DNA of 64,000 nucleotides from the NCBI GenBank assembly GCA_963768165.1, contig CAVYHJ010000001.1:186001-250000 (forward strand), in the 5' to 3' direction. Of the stretch, positions 1 through 8,563 are shown one piece after another. The translations under genes were made by a program, and so were the position numbers. Below the pieces are notes generated by a model. That model had not been told where the DNA came from and did not search any database. It saw only the letters and a program-made list of their open reading frames with translations. The DNA is from CAVYHJ01 sp963768165 [NCBI: uncultured bacterium] (GTDB taxonomy: Bacteria > UBP4 > UBA4092). Position 1 is the stretch's first letter, and every line of letters starts with the position of its first letter.

Positions 1-654
1 TTCGGCTTTTCCTAAAATCATTTGAATAAAATCAAAAGGGTATCTTTCCAAATGCTGGCAAGTGGCGAAAAATGCTGTGACAATGGCACTAGCAACTACG
101 GTCCAAAGTATAAGGCGAATTTTTTGGGGTTCGCATAACTGGTCCAGAATCAAGTAATAAAACAGAATGAACGTGGCAAAGAGTCCCCAGTCGCGGGAAC
201 TAATTTCCCAGGTATGAGAATAAGATAATGAAATAGCAGAAATAAATAGCAAAGAAAAAATCGGCATATCCAAGCGGGAGTGGGTGAATTTCCAATTGCC
301 GGTCAAGGCTTTTTTGGCAAGGGTTAAATACAATAAAATTAAAATGATGGATTGACAAAATATTTCCTTGACCACCAGATTGGTCAGGACGGGAACAGAG
401 TGGGGGACAGTAATTAAATCAGGAGCAATTTCTTTAATAATGGCTTGCCCATTCTCTCGAAACATGAGTAGCGGTGAAAAGAAAAAAAGTAGAACTAATA
501 ATCCCAGCCAGATTCGGTCTATCCAACGTAAGATAAACATGAGTGAGGGAGAGAAGAAGAAAAGTAGAATTATTAATAATCCCAGCCAGCCAAAGCAGAA
601 GAAAAGTAGAATTATTAATAATCCCAGCCATATCCAACGTAAGATTCGTTTCAT
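1..654 (-). CDS. O-antigen ligase/polymerase-like membrane protein (N-terminal part, runs off window)
   Basis: The minus-strand frame is open from an ATG at 654 to base 1 (218 codons, no stop), so the 3' end lies outside the window. The product is almost entirely hydrophobic. After a repeated N-terminal segment comes a periplasmic-type loop, then helices including SRLDMPIFSLLFISAISLSY and a W-rich stretch (SRDWGLFATFILFYYLIL). This spacing of 'LD-P' helix, short loop and next helix is typical of Wzy/WaaL O-antigen ligase family proteins. Family assignment is inference from pattern only, because the diagnostic large periplasmic loop is not in the window. If correct, it polymerises or ligates surface polysaccharide at the inner membrane. 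The first 60 residues contain tandem near-identical copies of a WLGLL-type transmembrane segment, which is unusual. Confidence 0.6.
   Translation of the reverse strand, partial: MKRILRWIWLGLLIILLFFCFGWLGLLIILLFFFSPSLMFILRWIDRIWLGLLVLLFFFSPLLMFRENGQAIIKEIAPDLITVPHSVPVLTNLVVKEIFCQSIILILLYLTLAKKALTGNWKFTHSRLDMPIFSLLFISAISLSYSHTWEISSRDWGLFATFILFYYLILDQLCEPQKIRLILWTVVASAIVTAFFATCQHLERYPFDFIQMILGKAE
480..645. repeat. Tandem-like direct repeats inside the 5' end of the O-antigen ligase-like gene
   Basis: A motif read on the plus strand as AAAAGTAGAA(C/T)TA-TAATCCCAGCCA occurs three times, at about 486-510, 560-587 and 602-630. Two copies (about 482-535 and 600-645) also share the adjoining TATCCAACGTAAGAT. 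The copies are in frame with the gene, so the protein carries three WLGLL...LLFF hydrophobic segments and two ILRWI boxes. This looks like recent duplication of a membrane-helix coding segment. Confidence 0.75.
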
Positions 655-903
655 ACCTCAGATACTATAACATAAAGAAAAGTTTCAAGTTTCAAGTCCA
701 ATGTCTAAAGTTTTCAACTTCATACTGTGTACTTTTTTCCACATTACTATTTTTCATAGTGTGGGTAAATTGACACGTTTTTCATTCGTATAATTGTATG
801 TTTTTCAGATGATTTATATGGAACATTGATTTTACTGTAACTATAAAACAATCCAATATTGGGAATAGTTATTGCTAATATAGTGCTAAAAGAGAGGAAT
901 ATT

Positions 904-1047
904 ATGGAAGATATCGGACTAAATGGAATGATTATAATCGGAGGCGTTAGCGGATTGGCACTCATTGCAGCACGATATTCTGTAGATGTTATATTCAATA
1001 CGATGCAGTATTTCATTAGCCGGTTGGGGGATCAGAAACGGAAATAA
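904..1047 (+). CDS. Small single-pass membrane protein, 47 aa
   Basis: An ATG at 904 is preceded by the purine-rich ribosome site AGAGAGG at about 890-896. The frame encodes 47 residues ending in a basic tail (GDQKRK). Residues about 8-24 form one hydrophobic, glycine-rich helix (MIIIGGVSGLALIAARY), followed by an amphipathic stretch. A strong Rho-independent terminator follows 25 bases after the stop, so this is a complete small transcription unit. I do not recognise a family. It could be a membrane-inserted regulatory peptide or a toxin-like peptide. The in-frame upstream start at 859 lacks a ribosome site and is less likely. Confidence 0.55.
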   Translation: MEDIGLNGMIIIGGVSGLALIAARYSVDVIFNTMQYFISRLGDQKRK

Positions 1048-1073
1048 ATCCAAGACAATATATTCGTTGTTAT

Positions 1074-1110
1074 AAAACTCAACCCATATTAAAATGGGTT
1101 GAGTTTTTTT
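1074..1110 (+). terminator. Rho-independent terminator after the 47-aa gene
   Basis: A perfect 11-bp stem AACTCAACCCA (1076-1086) pairs with TGGGTTGAGTT (1095-1105) across an 8-nt loop. The stem is followed by a run of T to 1110. Confidence 0.9.
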
Positions 1111-1173
1111 GTTGGGAGTATTTTTCCCAATTCTACTTACTCCCTTGACGGTTCTTTGTTATACTATTTTTCA

Positions 1174-2049
1174 ATGTTGATAATGCCTATTATCTCTTAT
1201 CGATTAACGTTAGTTATCTCAATCTGGGTCACGGTATCTTCGTGTGCCTTTTCCTCAATTTTCAGCACTCATGCTCTTGCCGGAAAAGATGCCTACGAAA
1301 AAGAAGATAAGGCAACAGCCAAAGAGGAATTTGATATGGCAATACGGACTTGGACACCCGGCGATGGGGTGGAAGAAAAAGCGGCGGTATATTCCATGCT
1401 GGGCTTGCTTAATATGGCTGATACAAAATACGATATTGCTCTGGAGAATTTTAATGAAGTCCTCAAATTAAAATCCAATGAAGGTCATCCCCATCTGCAA
1501 ATCAGTTTGATTTATTCCGCTCAAGGGAAAAATCAACTGGCGATTGAGGAAATTAAAAAACAGGTTAAAGCAGAACCAGATTACTATCGAGGACAATGGA
1601 CCTTGGGAAATCTATATAGAATCACACATCAAACCGAACTGGCTATTCCATGTTTTGCCAAAGCGACGACACTGAATCCTAAAAGTGATTCCGCCTATGC
1701 CGGTCTGGGTGATTGTTATAAGACTTTGGGAAAATATACCACGGCGACTGACTGTTTTGAGCAAGCGGTCAAATTAAATCATGATAATGCCATCGCGTAT
1801 TACAATTTGGGACAATGCCATGCCGTTCTTAAACAATATGACAAAGCGATTGAAGATTATCAAAACGCTCTCACGGCGAGGGTCATCACCTTGAGTGCCT
1901 TTAAAGTCGAAGTATACACTTTTTTAGGGGAAGCTTACGAACATAGTGGGCAACCTGAAAAAGCAAAAGAAGCCTATAAACAAGCCAAAGAACTTCTCGA
2001 TGCCATACCAAATAGACCTTTAAAGTCTTCCAGTGAAAAAGAAAAGTAA
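1174..2049 (+). CDS. Secreted or periplasmic TPR protein
   Basis: The ATG at 1174 (or 1183 in the same frame) gives a hydrophobic leader of about 35 residues ending in STHALA before GKDAYEKE, a plausible signal peptidase I site. The frame is open further upstream only from a TTG inside the terminator, so I reject that start. The mature protein consists of about six to seven tetratricopeptide repeats with the typical A--YYNLG------YDKAIEDYQNAL pattern, ending in a charged lysine/glutamate tail. TPR proteins of this type are protein-interaction scaffolds in the periplasm or at the inner membrane, and the partner cannot be told from sequence. No operon partner is seen, since the GH27 remnant downstream is broken. 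Confidence 0.8.
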   Translation: MLIMPIISYRLTLVISIWVTVSSCAFSSIFSTHALAGKDAYEKEDKATAKEEFDMAIRTWTPGDGVEEKAAVYSMLGLLNMADTKYDIALENFNEVLKLKSNEGHPHLQISLIYSAQGKNQLAIEEIKKQVKAEPDYYRGQWTLGNLYRITHQTELAIPCFAKATTLNPKSDSAYAGLGDCYKTLGKYTTATDCFEQAVKLNHDNAIAYYNLGQCHAVLKQYDKAIEDYQNALTARVITLSAFKVEVYTFLGEAYEHSGQPEKAKEAYKQAKELLDAIPNRPLKSSSEKEK

Positions 2050-2088
2050 CCTGGAAGAGACTTGGAAATAACGATGAATTAACCAGCG

Positions 2089-2250
2089 ATGAAACCACCC
2101 ATGGGTTGGAATAGTTTTGATTGTTATGATCTCAGTGTGACCGAAGAACAGGTTAAGGGGAATGCTGATTATATGGCACAACATTTGAAACCATATGGTT
2201 GGGAATATATTGTCATCGATATGGAATGGTACAATATTAATATAAAATAG
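2089..2250 (+). pseudogene. Remnant of a GH27-type alpha-galactosidase (N-terminal 53 codons)
   Basis: From ATG 2089 the frame reads MKPPMGWNSFDCYD, then VTEEQVKGNADYMAQHL and KPYGWEYIVIDMEWYN, then hits a stop at 2248-2250. PPMGWNS-D and the YGWEY-V-D-WY segment are the hallmark first two strands of the GH27 (melibiase) barrel. An intact enzyme would be roughly 400 or more residues, and nothing downstream to 2413 continues the fold in any frame. The upstream frame has a TAA at 2078-2080. This is a decayed gene that probably once belonged with the neighbouring sugar transporter. Confidence 0.8.
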
Positions 2251-2413
2251 AGTAATAATGATGTCTTATGTACAAAGGTCATACATCCTTCCCCTATTTC
2301 GTCATCAAAGGTACATAATCAGATTTCCAATCGAACCCTTTCGATGGAACTACCAATATACTCGCAATTGTAGGCATAATCATCACCTTTTTATAATTAA
2401 ACATAATATCGCT

Positions 2414-3424
2414 CTATGCCTGTCGTCGTTGTCGAAAATGGTTTAAAGCTACCGCGGTAATAACAACAATCCCGACTATGACTCCTTCCCATAAAGACGC
2501 ATTTCGTTTCACCACAATATTCAAACCATTAAGAATTATACATAAAATCGCAGTCCCAATTAATGTACCCGCCACACTACCTTCCCCACCTGAAAGGCTC
2601 GCACCTCCGATTACGGCTGCCGCAATAGCGTTCAATTCGTATCCCACGCCACTTCCCGGGTCACCCAAGCGGGTATATCCCGCGAATACAATTCCACCCA
2701 AACCGGCTAACCCTCCACAAAGAGTAAATGCTAGCAATTTGATGCGTTTCACATGAATCCCGGAAAATTTGGTGGCTATTTCATTACTTCCCAGGGCATA
2801 TATGTATTTCCCGAAAATGGTGTATCGCATAAATAATCCGACAAGAACTGAGAAAAAAAGTAGAATAAGAACAGGAATGGGGATCTCGAATCCCGAAAAT
2901 AATGATAATTTGCCATTCCCCAACGCATTGAAATTATCATTGATAATACTAATGGTAAGTGCTTCGGATAATAATTTTGCTATTCCTCTCATGAAACTCA
3001 TAGTTCCCAAGGTCACAACAAATGGGGGCAGGCCACAATAAGCGATTAAATATCCATTTAAAAGACCGAACAAAATGGATATGAAGACGGTCACCAGTAT
3101 CGTGGGGATAAATCCCCAACCCGGTCCGTCAAATCCATTGGTTGTGGGCGAAGACATCAGGATAGAGGCGATAACTCCGGATAACGCAATCAAGGAACCG
3201 ACCGACAGATCAAATCCCCCCGCGATGATTACGATAGTTTCACCAATGGCGAATAATCCCAGTAACGCAATCTGGCGGGTCAGGTTTTCAATATTGGTGG
3301 CACCGGAGAAGATATCACGATTGGATGTCCCGGAAAGTAATATGATAACAATCATAATTAGCATCACAAAAAACATTCCAGCTTCCCGGGTTTTTAACAT
3401 ATTTTTAAATTTATTTTTTTTCAT
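2414..3424 (-). CDS. Ribose/simple-sugar ABC transporter permease (RbsC family)
   Basis: This is a 336-residue polytopic inner-membrane protein of the BPD_transp_2 (RbsC/XylH/AraH) family. It has about eight to ten hydrophobic segments and the conserved cytoplasmic-loop signature GGASLSGGEGSVAGTLIG near residue 280. The segment FAIGETIVIIAGGFDLSVGS near residue 60 is also typical of the family. It forms the transmembrane channel of a CUT2-type sugar importer. It is the last gene of a three-gene operon (binding protein, ATPase, permease) and starts 20 bases after the ATPase gene. Length is normal. The substrate cannot be fixed from the permease: ribose, xylose, arabinose, galactose and rhamnose systems all look alike. 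Confidence 0.9.
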   Translation of the reverse strand: MKKNKFKNMLKTREAGMFFVMLIMIVIILLSGTSNRDIFSGATNIENLTRQIALLGLFAIGETIVIIAGGFDLSVGSLIALSGVIASILMSSPTTNGFDGPGWGFIPTILVTVFISILFGLLNGYLIAYCGLPPFVVTLGTMSFMRGIAKLLSEALTISIINDNFNALGNGKLSLFSGFEIPIPVLILLFFSVLVGLFMRYTIFGKYIYALGSNEIATKFSGIHVKRIKLLAFTLCGGLAGLGGIVFAGYTRLGDPGSGVGYELNAIAAAVIGGASLSGGEGSVAGTLIGTAILCIILNGLNIVVKRNASLWEGVIVGIVVITAVALNHFRQRRQA

Positions 3425-3444
3425 AAGGATTCTTCTTTTCGAAT

Positions 3445-4944
3445 TTAATTATTAGAACTATGAGCAGCCATTTTCATAATCGTTTCTTCAGAAATATGCT
3501 CTTTGAGGATTTCCCCTGCCAATCTTCTTTGTTTCATGACCAAGACCCGGCTACACATCCCGATGATTTCTTCCATCTCGGAAGAGACAAGAATGATACC
3601 CATTCCCTGTTTCGCCATATCCATAATCAATCTGTGAATCTCCGCTTTCGCTCCCACATCGATTCCCCGGGTCGGTTCATCCATAATCAATATTTTGGGA
3701 GAAATCAATAACCATTTTGCCAAAACTACTTTTTGCTGGTTTCCGCCGGATAGATGGGTAATCCTATTGTTAACAGAGGATGTTTTGATTTGCAATCGCC
3801 GGGTATAATCTTCCGCGATATTTTCCTCCTTCTGACTATTCCGAAATCCATATTGGGAAAATCGTTTTAACACCGGGAGAAGAATATTGTCTTTCACTGT
3901 CATCTGAAGAATTAATCCCTGTTCCCTGCGGTCCTCGGGAACATACCCGATTCCATATCGAATCGCGTCCATAGGCGTATGAATCACAACTTTTTCGTTA
4001 TCGATATATATCTCTCCCGAAATGTAGGGCGTGATTCCAAAAAGAGATTGCATGAGTTCCGTTCGACCGGCACCAATTAATCCCGCAAATCCTAAAATCT
4101 CCCCTTTGTGTAAACAAAAAGAAACAGGTTCTACCAGATATTTGTTCTGATAATTCTCTACCCGTAATATTTCACTGCCTTCCTGAATGGAATCCCTATG
4201 GAAATAGGACTTGATATCCCGTCCAATCATGGCATTGATCATGATTTCCTTGGTCATTTCACTCGCGAGCTTATTTTCAACTATATTGCCGTCTCGCATA
4301 ACAATGACACGGTCCGAAATCTCTAATACTTCATCCAATTTATGGGAAATATATAAAACACTGATTCCCTGTTGTTTTAATTGCTTGATTATTCGCAACA
4401 GGTTGTTCGTATCTTCCAAAGTAAGGGAAGAGGTTGGTTCATCCATGATTATAAGACGGGCATTTAACGACAACGCTTTCACGATTTCAACCAATTGTTT
4501 ATAAGCTTGGGATAAGAGTCGCACGGGGGTATGAGTATCTAAGTCCACCCCCAGCCTTGCCAGTTCCAGTTCTGCTTGTCGGTACATTTCTTTGTAGTCA
4601 ATCACATAATTCGATTTTTGAGGTTCTCTCCCCAAAAAGATATTTTCTGCTATGGTCAGGTGGGGAACCAGGTTGGTTTCCTGAAAAATCATGGATATCC
4701 CCATTTTGCGTGCATGGTAGACATCGTGGGTACGGACGGCAATGTCACTGGAATCCCAAATAAAGGAACCGGAATCCATGGGATGAACCCCGGCGATAAT
4801 CTTGGCTAAGGTCGATTTTCCGGCACCGTTTTCGCCGACCAGAGAAATGATTTCACTGGTTTGAATTTCCAGATTGACGTGATTCACGGCATGAATAGCA
4901 ATAAACGACTTATCCACATTTTTTAAAGATACTAAATTTTCCAT
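3445..4944 (-). CDS. Sugar ABC transporter ATP-binding protein (RbsA family, duplicated ATPase)
   Basis: The 499-residue protein has two ABC ATPase halves, as in RbsA/MglA/AraG. The first half has Walker A GENGAGKST at about 37-45, signature LLSQAYKQLVEI and Walker B LIIMDEPTSSLT. The second half has the degenerate Walker A GLIGAGRTE typical of this family, then LSGGNQQKVVLAKWL and ILIMDEPTRGIDVG. It energises sugar import through the downstream permease. The first-half signature is SQAYKQ rather than canonical SGGQ, a common divergence in CUT2 ATPases. It lies 40 bases downstream of the binding-protein gene on the same strand. Confidence 0.92.
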   Translation of the reverse strand: MENLVSLKNVDKSFIAIHAVNHVNLEIQTSEIISLVGENGAGKSTLAKIIAGVHPMDSGSFIWDSSDIAVRTHDVYHARKMGISMIFQETNLVPHLTIAENIFLGREPQKSNYVIDYKEMYRQAELELARLGVDLDTHTPVRLLSQAYKQLVEIVKALSLNARLIIMDEPTSSLTLEDTNNLLRIIKQLKQQGISVLYISHKLDEVLEISDRVIVMRDGNIVENKLASEMTKEIMINAMIGRDIKSYFHRDSIQEGSEILRVENYQNKYLVEPVSFCLHKGEILGFAGLIGAGRTELMQSLFGITPYISGEIYIDNEKVVIHTPMDAIRYGIGYVPEDRREQGLILQMTVKDNILLPVLKRFSQYGFRNSQKEENIAEDYTRRLQIKTSSVNNRITHLSGGNQQKVVLAKWLLISPKILIMDEPTRGIDVGAKAEIHRLIMDMAKQGMGIILVSSEMEEIIGMCSRVLVMKQRRLAGEILKEHISEETIMKMAAHSSNN

Positions 4945-4984
4945 CGATTATGCTATTGATACCGGGTACGGTTCCAATTACCTT

Positions 4985-5965
4985 TTAAGAAGATTTGATA
5001 CCCAGTTGTTCCAATTCTTTAATATAATCACCTAAATTTGCCGGGGTAACGATTTCAACCCCTGTATCAATAATACGATCCGTCGGTAACCCGGCCAGTG
5101 TACTATCTACCCCCATGGTCAGCATATCGTGCAGGATTTTCACGGACAGATACCCAAACTGATACGGTTTTTGAGCAACGGTGACATCGATATCACCCGT
5201 CTTGAGATATTGCAGGGTAATCGGTTCTGCGTCAAAACAAACGACTTTGATCTTATTATGTTTCTTGGCTTCTTTCACAGCCGCCGCGATAGCCGGACCG
5301 TTATAAGACCATAAACCTACAAACATATTGACTTCCGGATGGGCTTGAATGGCATCCTCCACATTCCTTCTCGCCTTGGTCTTGTCTGTTTGATCTTCCA
5401 ATACAGTCTCAACGTCCAGAACGCCTTTGGTGGCATCCTTGAATCCCTGCAACCGTTCCTGGGCATTTTGTGCTTCCAACCGGCCTACGAACGCAATTAC
5501 TTTCCCTTTTTTACCCTTGATAATTTCCAAAGCCTTTTTCCCTAATTCCATACCGGCATTATAATTCTTTGTGCCGATATAGACTTTCCGGGCGGAATCG
5601 GGTGCATCCGAATCTATAGTGATTACAAGGATACCTTTTTTCGCAACCTCATCGAGTACCGGCCCAATGGCTTTGGCATCAATCACGGAAATGGAAATCC
5701 CATCCACACCTTGTGCCACGGCTTCTTCAATCAACCGTTTTTGTTCTGCGACCTGTGCATTCTGTGGACCTTTCCAATTGGCTTCGACATTGAATTCTTT
5801 GGCCGCCCGTTCCATCCCGACTATCATGGGATTCCAAAAAGGGGCAATGGCATTGACAATAATGGCAATTTTGATTTTCTTGGGTTGTGCCTCGGTAACT
5901 TTTTGCGGCTGATTACTGCAGGAAACCAAGCTCGCTAAAAATACAAATAATAAAATCTTCTTCAT
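4985..5965 (-). CDS. Sugar ABC transporter substrate-binding lipoprotein (RbsB-like)
   Basis: The 326-residue product starts with a lipoprotein signal (MKKILLFVFLASLVSC) and lipobox cysteine 16. A periplasmic-binding-protein type I domain of the ribose/galactose group follows (KIAIIVNAIAPFWNPMIVGM..., later VDGISISVID and VVCFDAEP). A GGAGG ribosome site lies just before the start and a good promoter at 6006-6034. It captures sugar and delivers it to the permease/ATPase pair encoded downstream. The FWNPMIVG region and the aspartates at the hinge fit monosaccharide binding, but the ligand is not predictable by eye. Confidence 0.9.
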   Translation of the reverse strand: MKKILLFVFLASLVSCSNQPQKVTEAQPKKIKIAIIVNAIAPFWNPMIVGMERAAKEFNVEANWKGPQNAQVAEQKRLIEEAVAQGVDGISISVIDAKAIGPVLDEVAKKGILVITIDSDAPDSARKVYIGTKNYNAGMELGKKALEIIKGKKGKVIAFVGRLEAQNAQERLQGFKDATKGVLDVETVLEDQTDKTKARRNVEDAIQAHPEVNMFVGLWSYNGPAIAAAVKEAKKHNKIKVVCFDAEPITLQYLKTGDIDVTVAQKPYQFGYLSVKILHDMLTMGVDSTLAGLPTDRIIDTGVEIVTPANLGDYIKELEQLGIKSS

Positions 5966-6005
5966 ATTTTTTCCTCCATGGATTTAGATTAATTTAATGA
6001 TAAGA

Positions 6006-6034
6006 AGTCTACTCGATTTACATCCATTAGTCAA
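6006..6034 (-). promoter_or_regulatory. Sigma70-type promoter of the sugar ABC operon
   Basis: Read on the minus strand, TTGACT (6034-6029) is followed by exactly 17 bases and TAGACT (6011-6006). It lies about 40 bases upstream of the binding-protein start. No operator is recognised. Confidence 0.6.
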
Positions 6035-6110
6035 TACTTACAGGCACAGGGAGGACAATACTAAAAAGGATTAATTGGTACACCTGATATTCCCAAGGGG
6101 AGATAGGCGG

Positions 6111-6133
6111 CTTTCTGCGGCGCAGAAAGTTTT
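6111..6133 (+). terminator. Hairpin with T-run in the intergenic region 5966-6344
   Basis: CTTTCTGC and GCAGAAAG form an 8-bp stem with a GGC loop, followed by TTTT on the plus strand. No plus-strand gene lies directly upstream, so its role is unclear. The rest of the 379-base gap holds the ABC promoter and no convincing gene. Confidence 0.45.
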
Positions 6134-6344
6134 ATCTATAATAAAACTAAATATTTAGAGCTTTTGACGAACATCACTAATTTCTTTGAACTTCTTTTCA
6201 TTGGCCTCAAATGATTAGGAATTAATTTTTTAATGTTAGAAAGGGAGGGGCTTGATTCATCAACACGATCTATGATGTAGATTAAAAAGAAATGGTGCGA
6301 AGTTACTACTTTTATAGGTATCGAGAAATCTCTAAAAACATTTC

Positions 6345-7073
6345 TCAATGAAGAATCGGTTGAAGGATTTTTTGCCAATCAGGAGCCAGGCTGGCTTTGA
6401 GAAGAATATCCAAAATAATCAAACTGACCCCACCGATGAGGTAACGATTCATCAGTTCACGATTGAGTTCTTTCTTTTTGACATAGACAAAGAACAAATG
6501 CGAGAGCGCAATCGCGATGGTAATAAATCCGATAACCCGAACAATGGCATAAATTTGCCATCCCATAAAGATTGCCTCCCAGGCAAAATGGGATTCTCGG
6601 ATCAAACTCCCCACATAGAAATTCATATAATTTAACTGGATGGAACCGAACAACAATCCGGCGAAACCCGCGGTTAGTAAACTTAGAATAGAAAACACAC
6701 TGAAATGTAGTAGATGCATCGGTATGAACCGGCTGGGATGAGATTCCGCGCCAATTCCCGTACGAACCCAAGTAAACATTTCGTCCCGGTAGGCGGGTCC
6801 GTGCAATACATGAGCGCCGGTTCTTTCGGGTGCGACATTGACCAAAGTCAACATAGTTAAGGACATAAATATCGTCCAGACCATCATGTGCAGGAATGCT
6901 CGTTTCAGTTTTCCTGAAGACACGGATTGCATATAAAGAGGATAGACAAATAATGTATTCAGGAATGGGAGAACCCAGACGGTGGGGAGAAATATTCCCA
7001 ATAGACAACTGGTCACAGCGCTCAAGGCGCTATAGAGATAACCCCATTTGGATTCTGCTAATTTTTGCCACAT
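6345..7073 (-). CDS. Multi-pass membrane protein of unknown function
   Basis: The 242-residue protein has about six hydrophobic segments: LYSALSAVTSCLLGIFLP, a helix pair near 65-80, and HLLHFSVFSILSLLTAGFAGLLFG in the middle. Further helices lie near 165-190 and 215-235. A conserved-looking periplasmic loop contains H, R and D residues (GAHVLHGPAYRDEMF and GAESHPSRFIPMHLLHF). I do not recognise the family. The histidine-rich loop could bind metal or a cofactor, but that is speculation. It is divergent from the small zinc-ribbon gene, with only 55 bases between them, so the two may share control. Confidence 0.7.
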   Translation of the reverse strand: MWQKLAESKWGYLYSALSAVTSCLLGIFLPTVWVLPFLNTLFVYPLYMQSVSSGKLKRAFLHMMVWTIFMSLTMLTLVNVAPERTGAHVLHGPAYRDEMFTWVRTGIGAESHPSRFIPMHLLHFSVFSILSLLTAGFAGLLFGSIQLNYMNFYVGSLIRESHFAWEAIFMGWQIYAIVRVIGFITIAIALSHLFFVYVKKKELNRELMNRYLIGGVSLIILDILLKASLAPDWQKILQPILH

Positions 7074-7128
7074 AGGTAGTTTATGAATTCGGAAAGTTAT
7101 TGTATCATAGTCAAAGACAGGTTTATTT

Positions 7129-7323
7129 ATGAGTCAAAAAACAAATTCGGAAAAATTAGTGCGCTGCGATACCTGCGGGAAATGGGTTGTTTCCGTGTCC
7201 CGTGTTGTGATTGATGAGGGATACGACAGGAGTATGTCGATAGCCATTTATAATTGTTCGGAGTGTTTCGCAAAGAAAGAACAGAAAAGAAATAATCTCA
7301 CCCATCATTCCGAGTCTCGCTGA
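7129..7323 (+). CDS. Small zinc-ribbon protein, 64 aa
   Basis: This 64-residue basic protein has two CxxC knuckles, CDTC (residues 13-16) and CSEC (residues 43-46), about 26 residues apart. That is the spacing of a compact zinc ribbon. The start at 7129 follows a weak AGG ribosome site. The stop lies three bases before the end of the convergent dinB gene. Function is unknown; zinc-ribbon proteins of this size often bind nucleic acid or partner proteins. Confidence 0.55.
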   Translation: MSQKTNSEKLVRCDTCGKWVVSVSRVVIDEGYDRSMSIAIYNCSECFAKKEQKRNNLTHHSESR

Positions 7324-7326
7324 TTC

Positions 7327-8517
7327 CTATTTATAAATTGTTTCGGGAAATTGTCGCGCAAAAGGCGCAATACTGGCGCGGCTAATTATTTGACCGCGAT
7401 ACTTTTCATTCAACCGATCAATGGCTTTATAAAGCCGTTCACTTTTCTCTTCGTTTCCTCGAAATAGCCAGAGTTGAGAATTGTCCAACGACAGGTTTGA
7501 TACCGAAACGCCAATCAACCGGACAGCCTGACCATTCAAATTAATTTGTTGAAATAATTGCATGGTGATATCGTAAATCGCATCGGCTTGATCGGTATGA
7601 TAATCCAGAGAACGCCCGTGAGTGAACGTGAAGAAATCGGCGAGACGCACTTTCAAAGTAACCACTTTCCCTTTCAATCCCTGTCGCCGCAGACGATACC
7701 CGACTTTCTCACAAAGGGTCAATAACATCGCTTGCACAACGGTCAGGTCGGATTGATCTTTTTCGAACGTACACTCGTTGCCACAGGATTTCGGCAAGAC
7801 AAAGGGAATCACCGGACGGTCATCAAGTCCTTTGGATAATGCATATATTTTTTCTCCGATCTGCCCAAAATTTCGCATCAAGATTTCTTTGGGATAACCC
7901 GCTAAATCACCGACTGTGACAATCCCAAACCGCTTTAACGATTTTCCCATTTTCTCTCCGATACCCCAGACCGCGGAGATGGGAAGAGTTTTTAAAATCA
8001 TCCATTCATCTTCTTTTCGCAAGACAACAAATCCATTAGGTTTGCGTAAATCGGAGGCGATTTTTGCCATGAATTTGCTGCCTGCCAATCCCATGGAAGC
8101 AGTTAGATGAACCTCTGCCTGGATTCTATCTTGAATGGCTTTGGCGGTCTTTTCCGGCGGACCGAATAATCGTTCCGTGCCGCTTAAATCTACAAACGCC
8201 TCATCCAACGAAATGGTTTCCACCAAGGGAGAATATTCTTTGAGAATCGCCATGATTTGGGCGGAGACTTTTTCATAGTAAGTCATTCGGACTGGAAGAT
8301 AATGGCCCTCCGGACAGAGACGAATCGCTTGATGCAATGGCATCGCAGCGTGCAAACCGAATTTTCTGGCTTCGTAGGAGGCGGCTGCGACAACTCCGCG
8401 TTTCCCGGGACTCCCGCCAACGATTACCGGCTTCCCGCGTAACCAAGGTTTATCACGCTGTTCAATAGACGCATAAAAGGCGTCCATATCTACATGGAGA
8501 ATCATAAGATTATACAC
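7327..8517 (-). CDS. dinB: DNA polymerase IV (translesion, Y family)
   Basis: The 396-residue protein has the Y-family palm motifs: HVDMDAFYASIEQ (metal aspartate 10) and SLDEAFVD (D105, E106). It also has the pocket segments GGSPGKRGVVAAASYEAR and the helix-hairpin-helix region KTLPISAVWGIGEKMGKSL. It inserts nucleotides opposite damaged bases during the SOS response. An internal ATG at 8505 (MILHVDMDAF) is an alternative start that leaves the catalytic core intact. It lies 46 bases downstream of lexA on the same strand, so a lexA-dinB operon controlled by LexA is likely. The gap between them contains a palindromic repeat also found inside the gene at 16909. Confidence 0.95.
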   Translation of the reverse strand: MYNLMILHVDMDAFYASIEQRDKPWLRGKPVIVGGSPGKRGVVAAASYEARKFGLHAAMPLHQAIRLCPEGHYLPVRMTYYEKVSAQIMAILKEYSPLVETISLDEAFVDLSGTERLFGPPEKTAKAIQDRIQAEVHLTASMGLAGSKFMAKIASDLRKPNGFVVLRKEDEWMILKTLPISAVWGIGEKMGKSLKRFGIVTVGDLAGYPKEILMRNFGQIGEKIYALSKGLDDRPVIPFVLPKSCGNECTFEKDQSDLTVVQAMLLTLCEKVGYRLRRQGLKGKVVTLKVRLADFFTFTHGRSLDYHTDQADAIYDITMQLFQQINLNGQAVRLIGVSVSNLSLDNSQLWLFRGNEEKSERLYKAIDRLNEKYRGQIISRASIAPFARQFPETIYK

Positions 8518-8518
8518 C

Positions 8519-8563
8519 GTCCCTCTATCCCCCTCCTTAATTAAGGAGGGGCGTGGGGGTGGT
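8519..8563. repeat. Palindromic repeat copy 1 (lexA-dinB gap)
   Basis: The core half-site CCCCTCCTTAA followed by its exact reverse complement spans 8530-8551. Flanking C-rich and G-rich arms (GTGGGGGTGGT) match those of the copy at 18307-18364. It looks like a dispersed REP/MITE-type element and would fold into a hairpin in the lexA-dinB transcript. Confidence 0.8.

Noticed and set aside
747-1016. 89-codon minus-strand frame
   Set aside because: It is the antisense shadow of the 47-residue gene at 904-1047 and has no start signal.
1145-1165. TTGACG and TATACT upstream of the TPR gene as a promoter
   Set aside because: The spacing is only 9 bases, far from the 16-18 needed.
2258-2446. 62-codon plus-strand frame
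   Set aside because: It overlaps the 3' end of the permease gene antisense and has no family or ribosome site.
6136-6378. 80-codon frame on the minus strand
   Set aside because: It overlaps the end of the membrane protein gene at 6345-7073 and shows no family or start signal.
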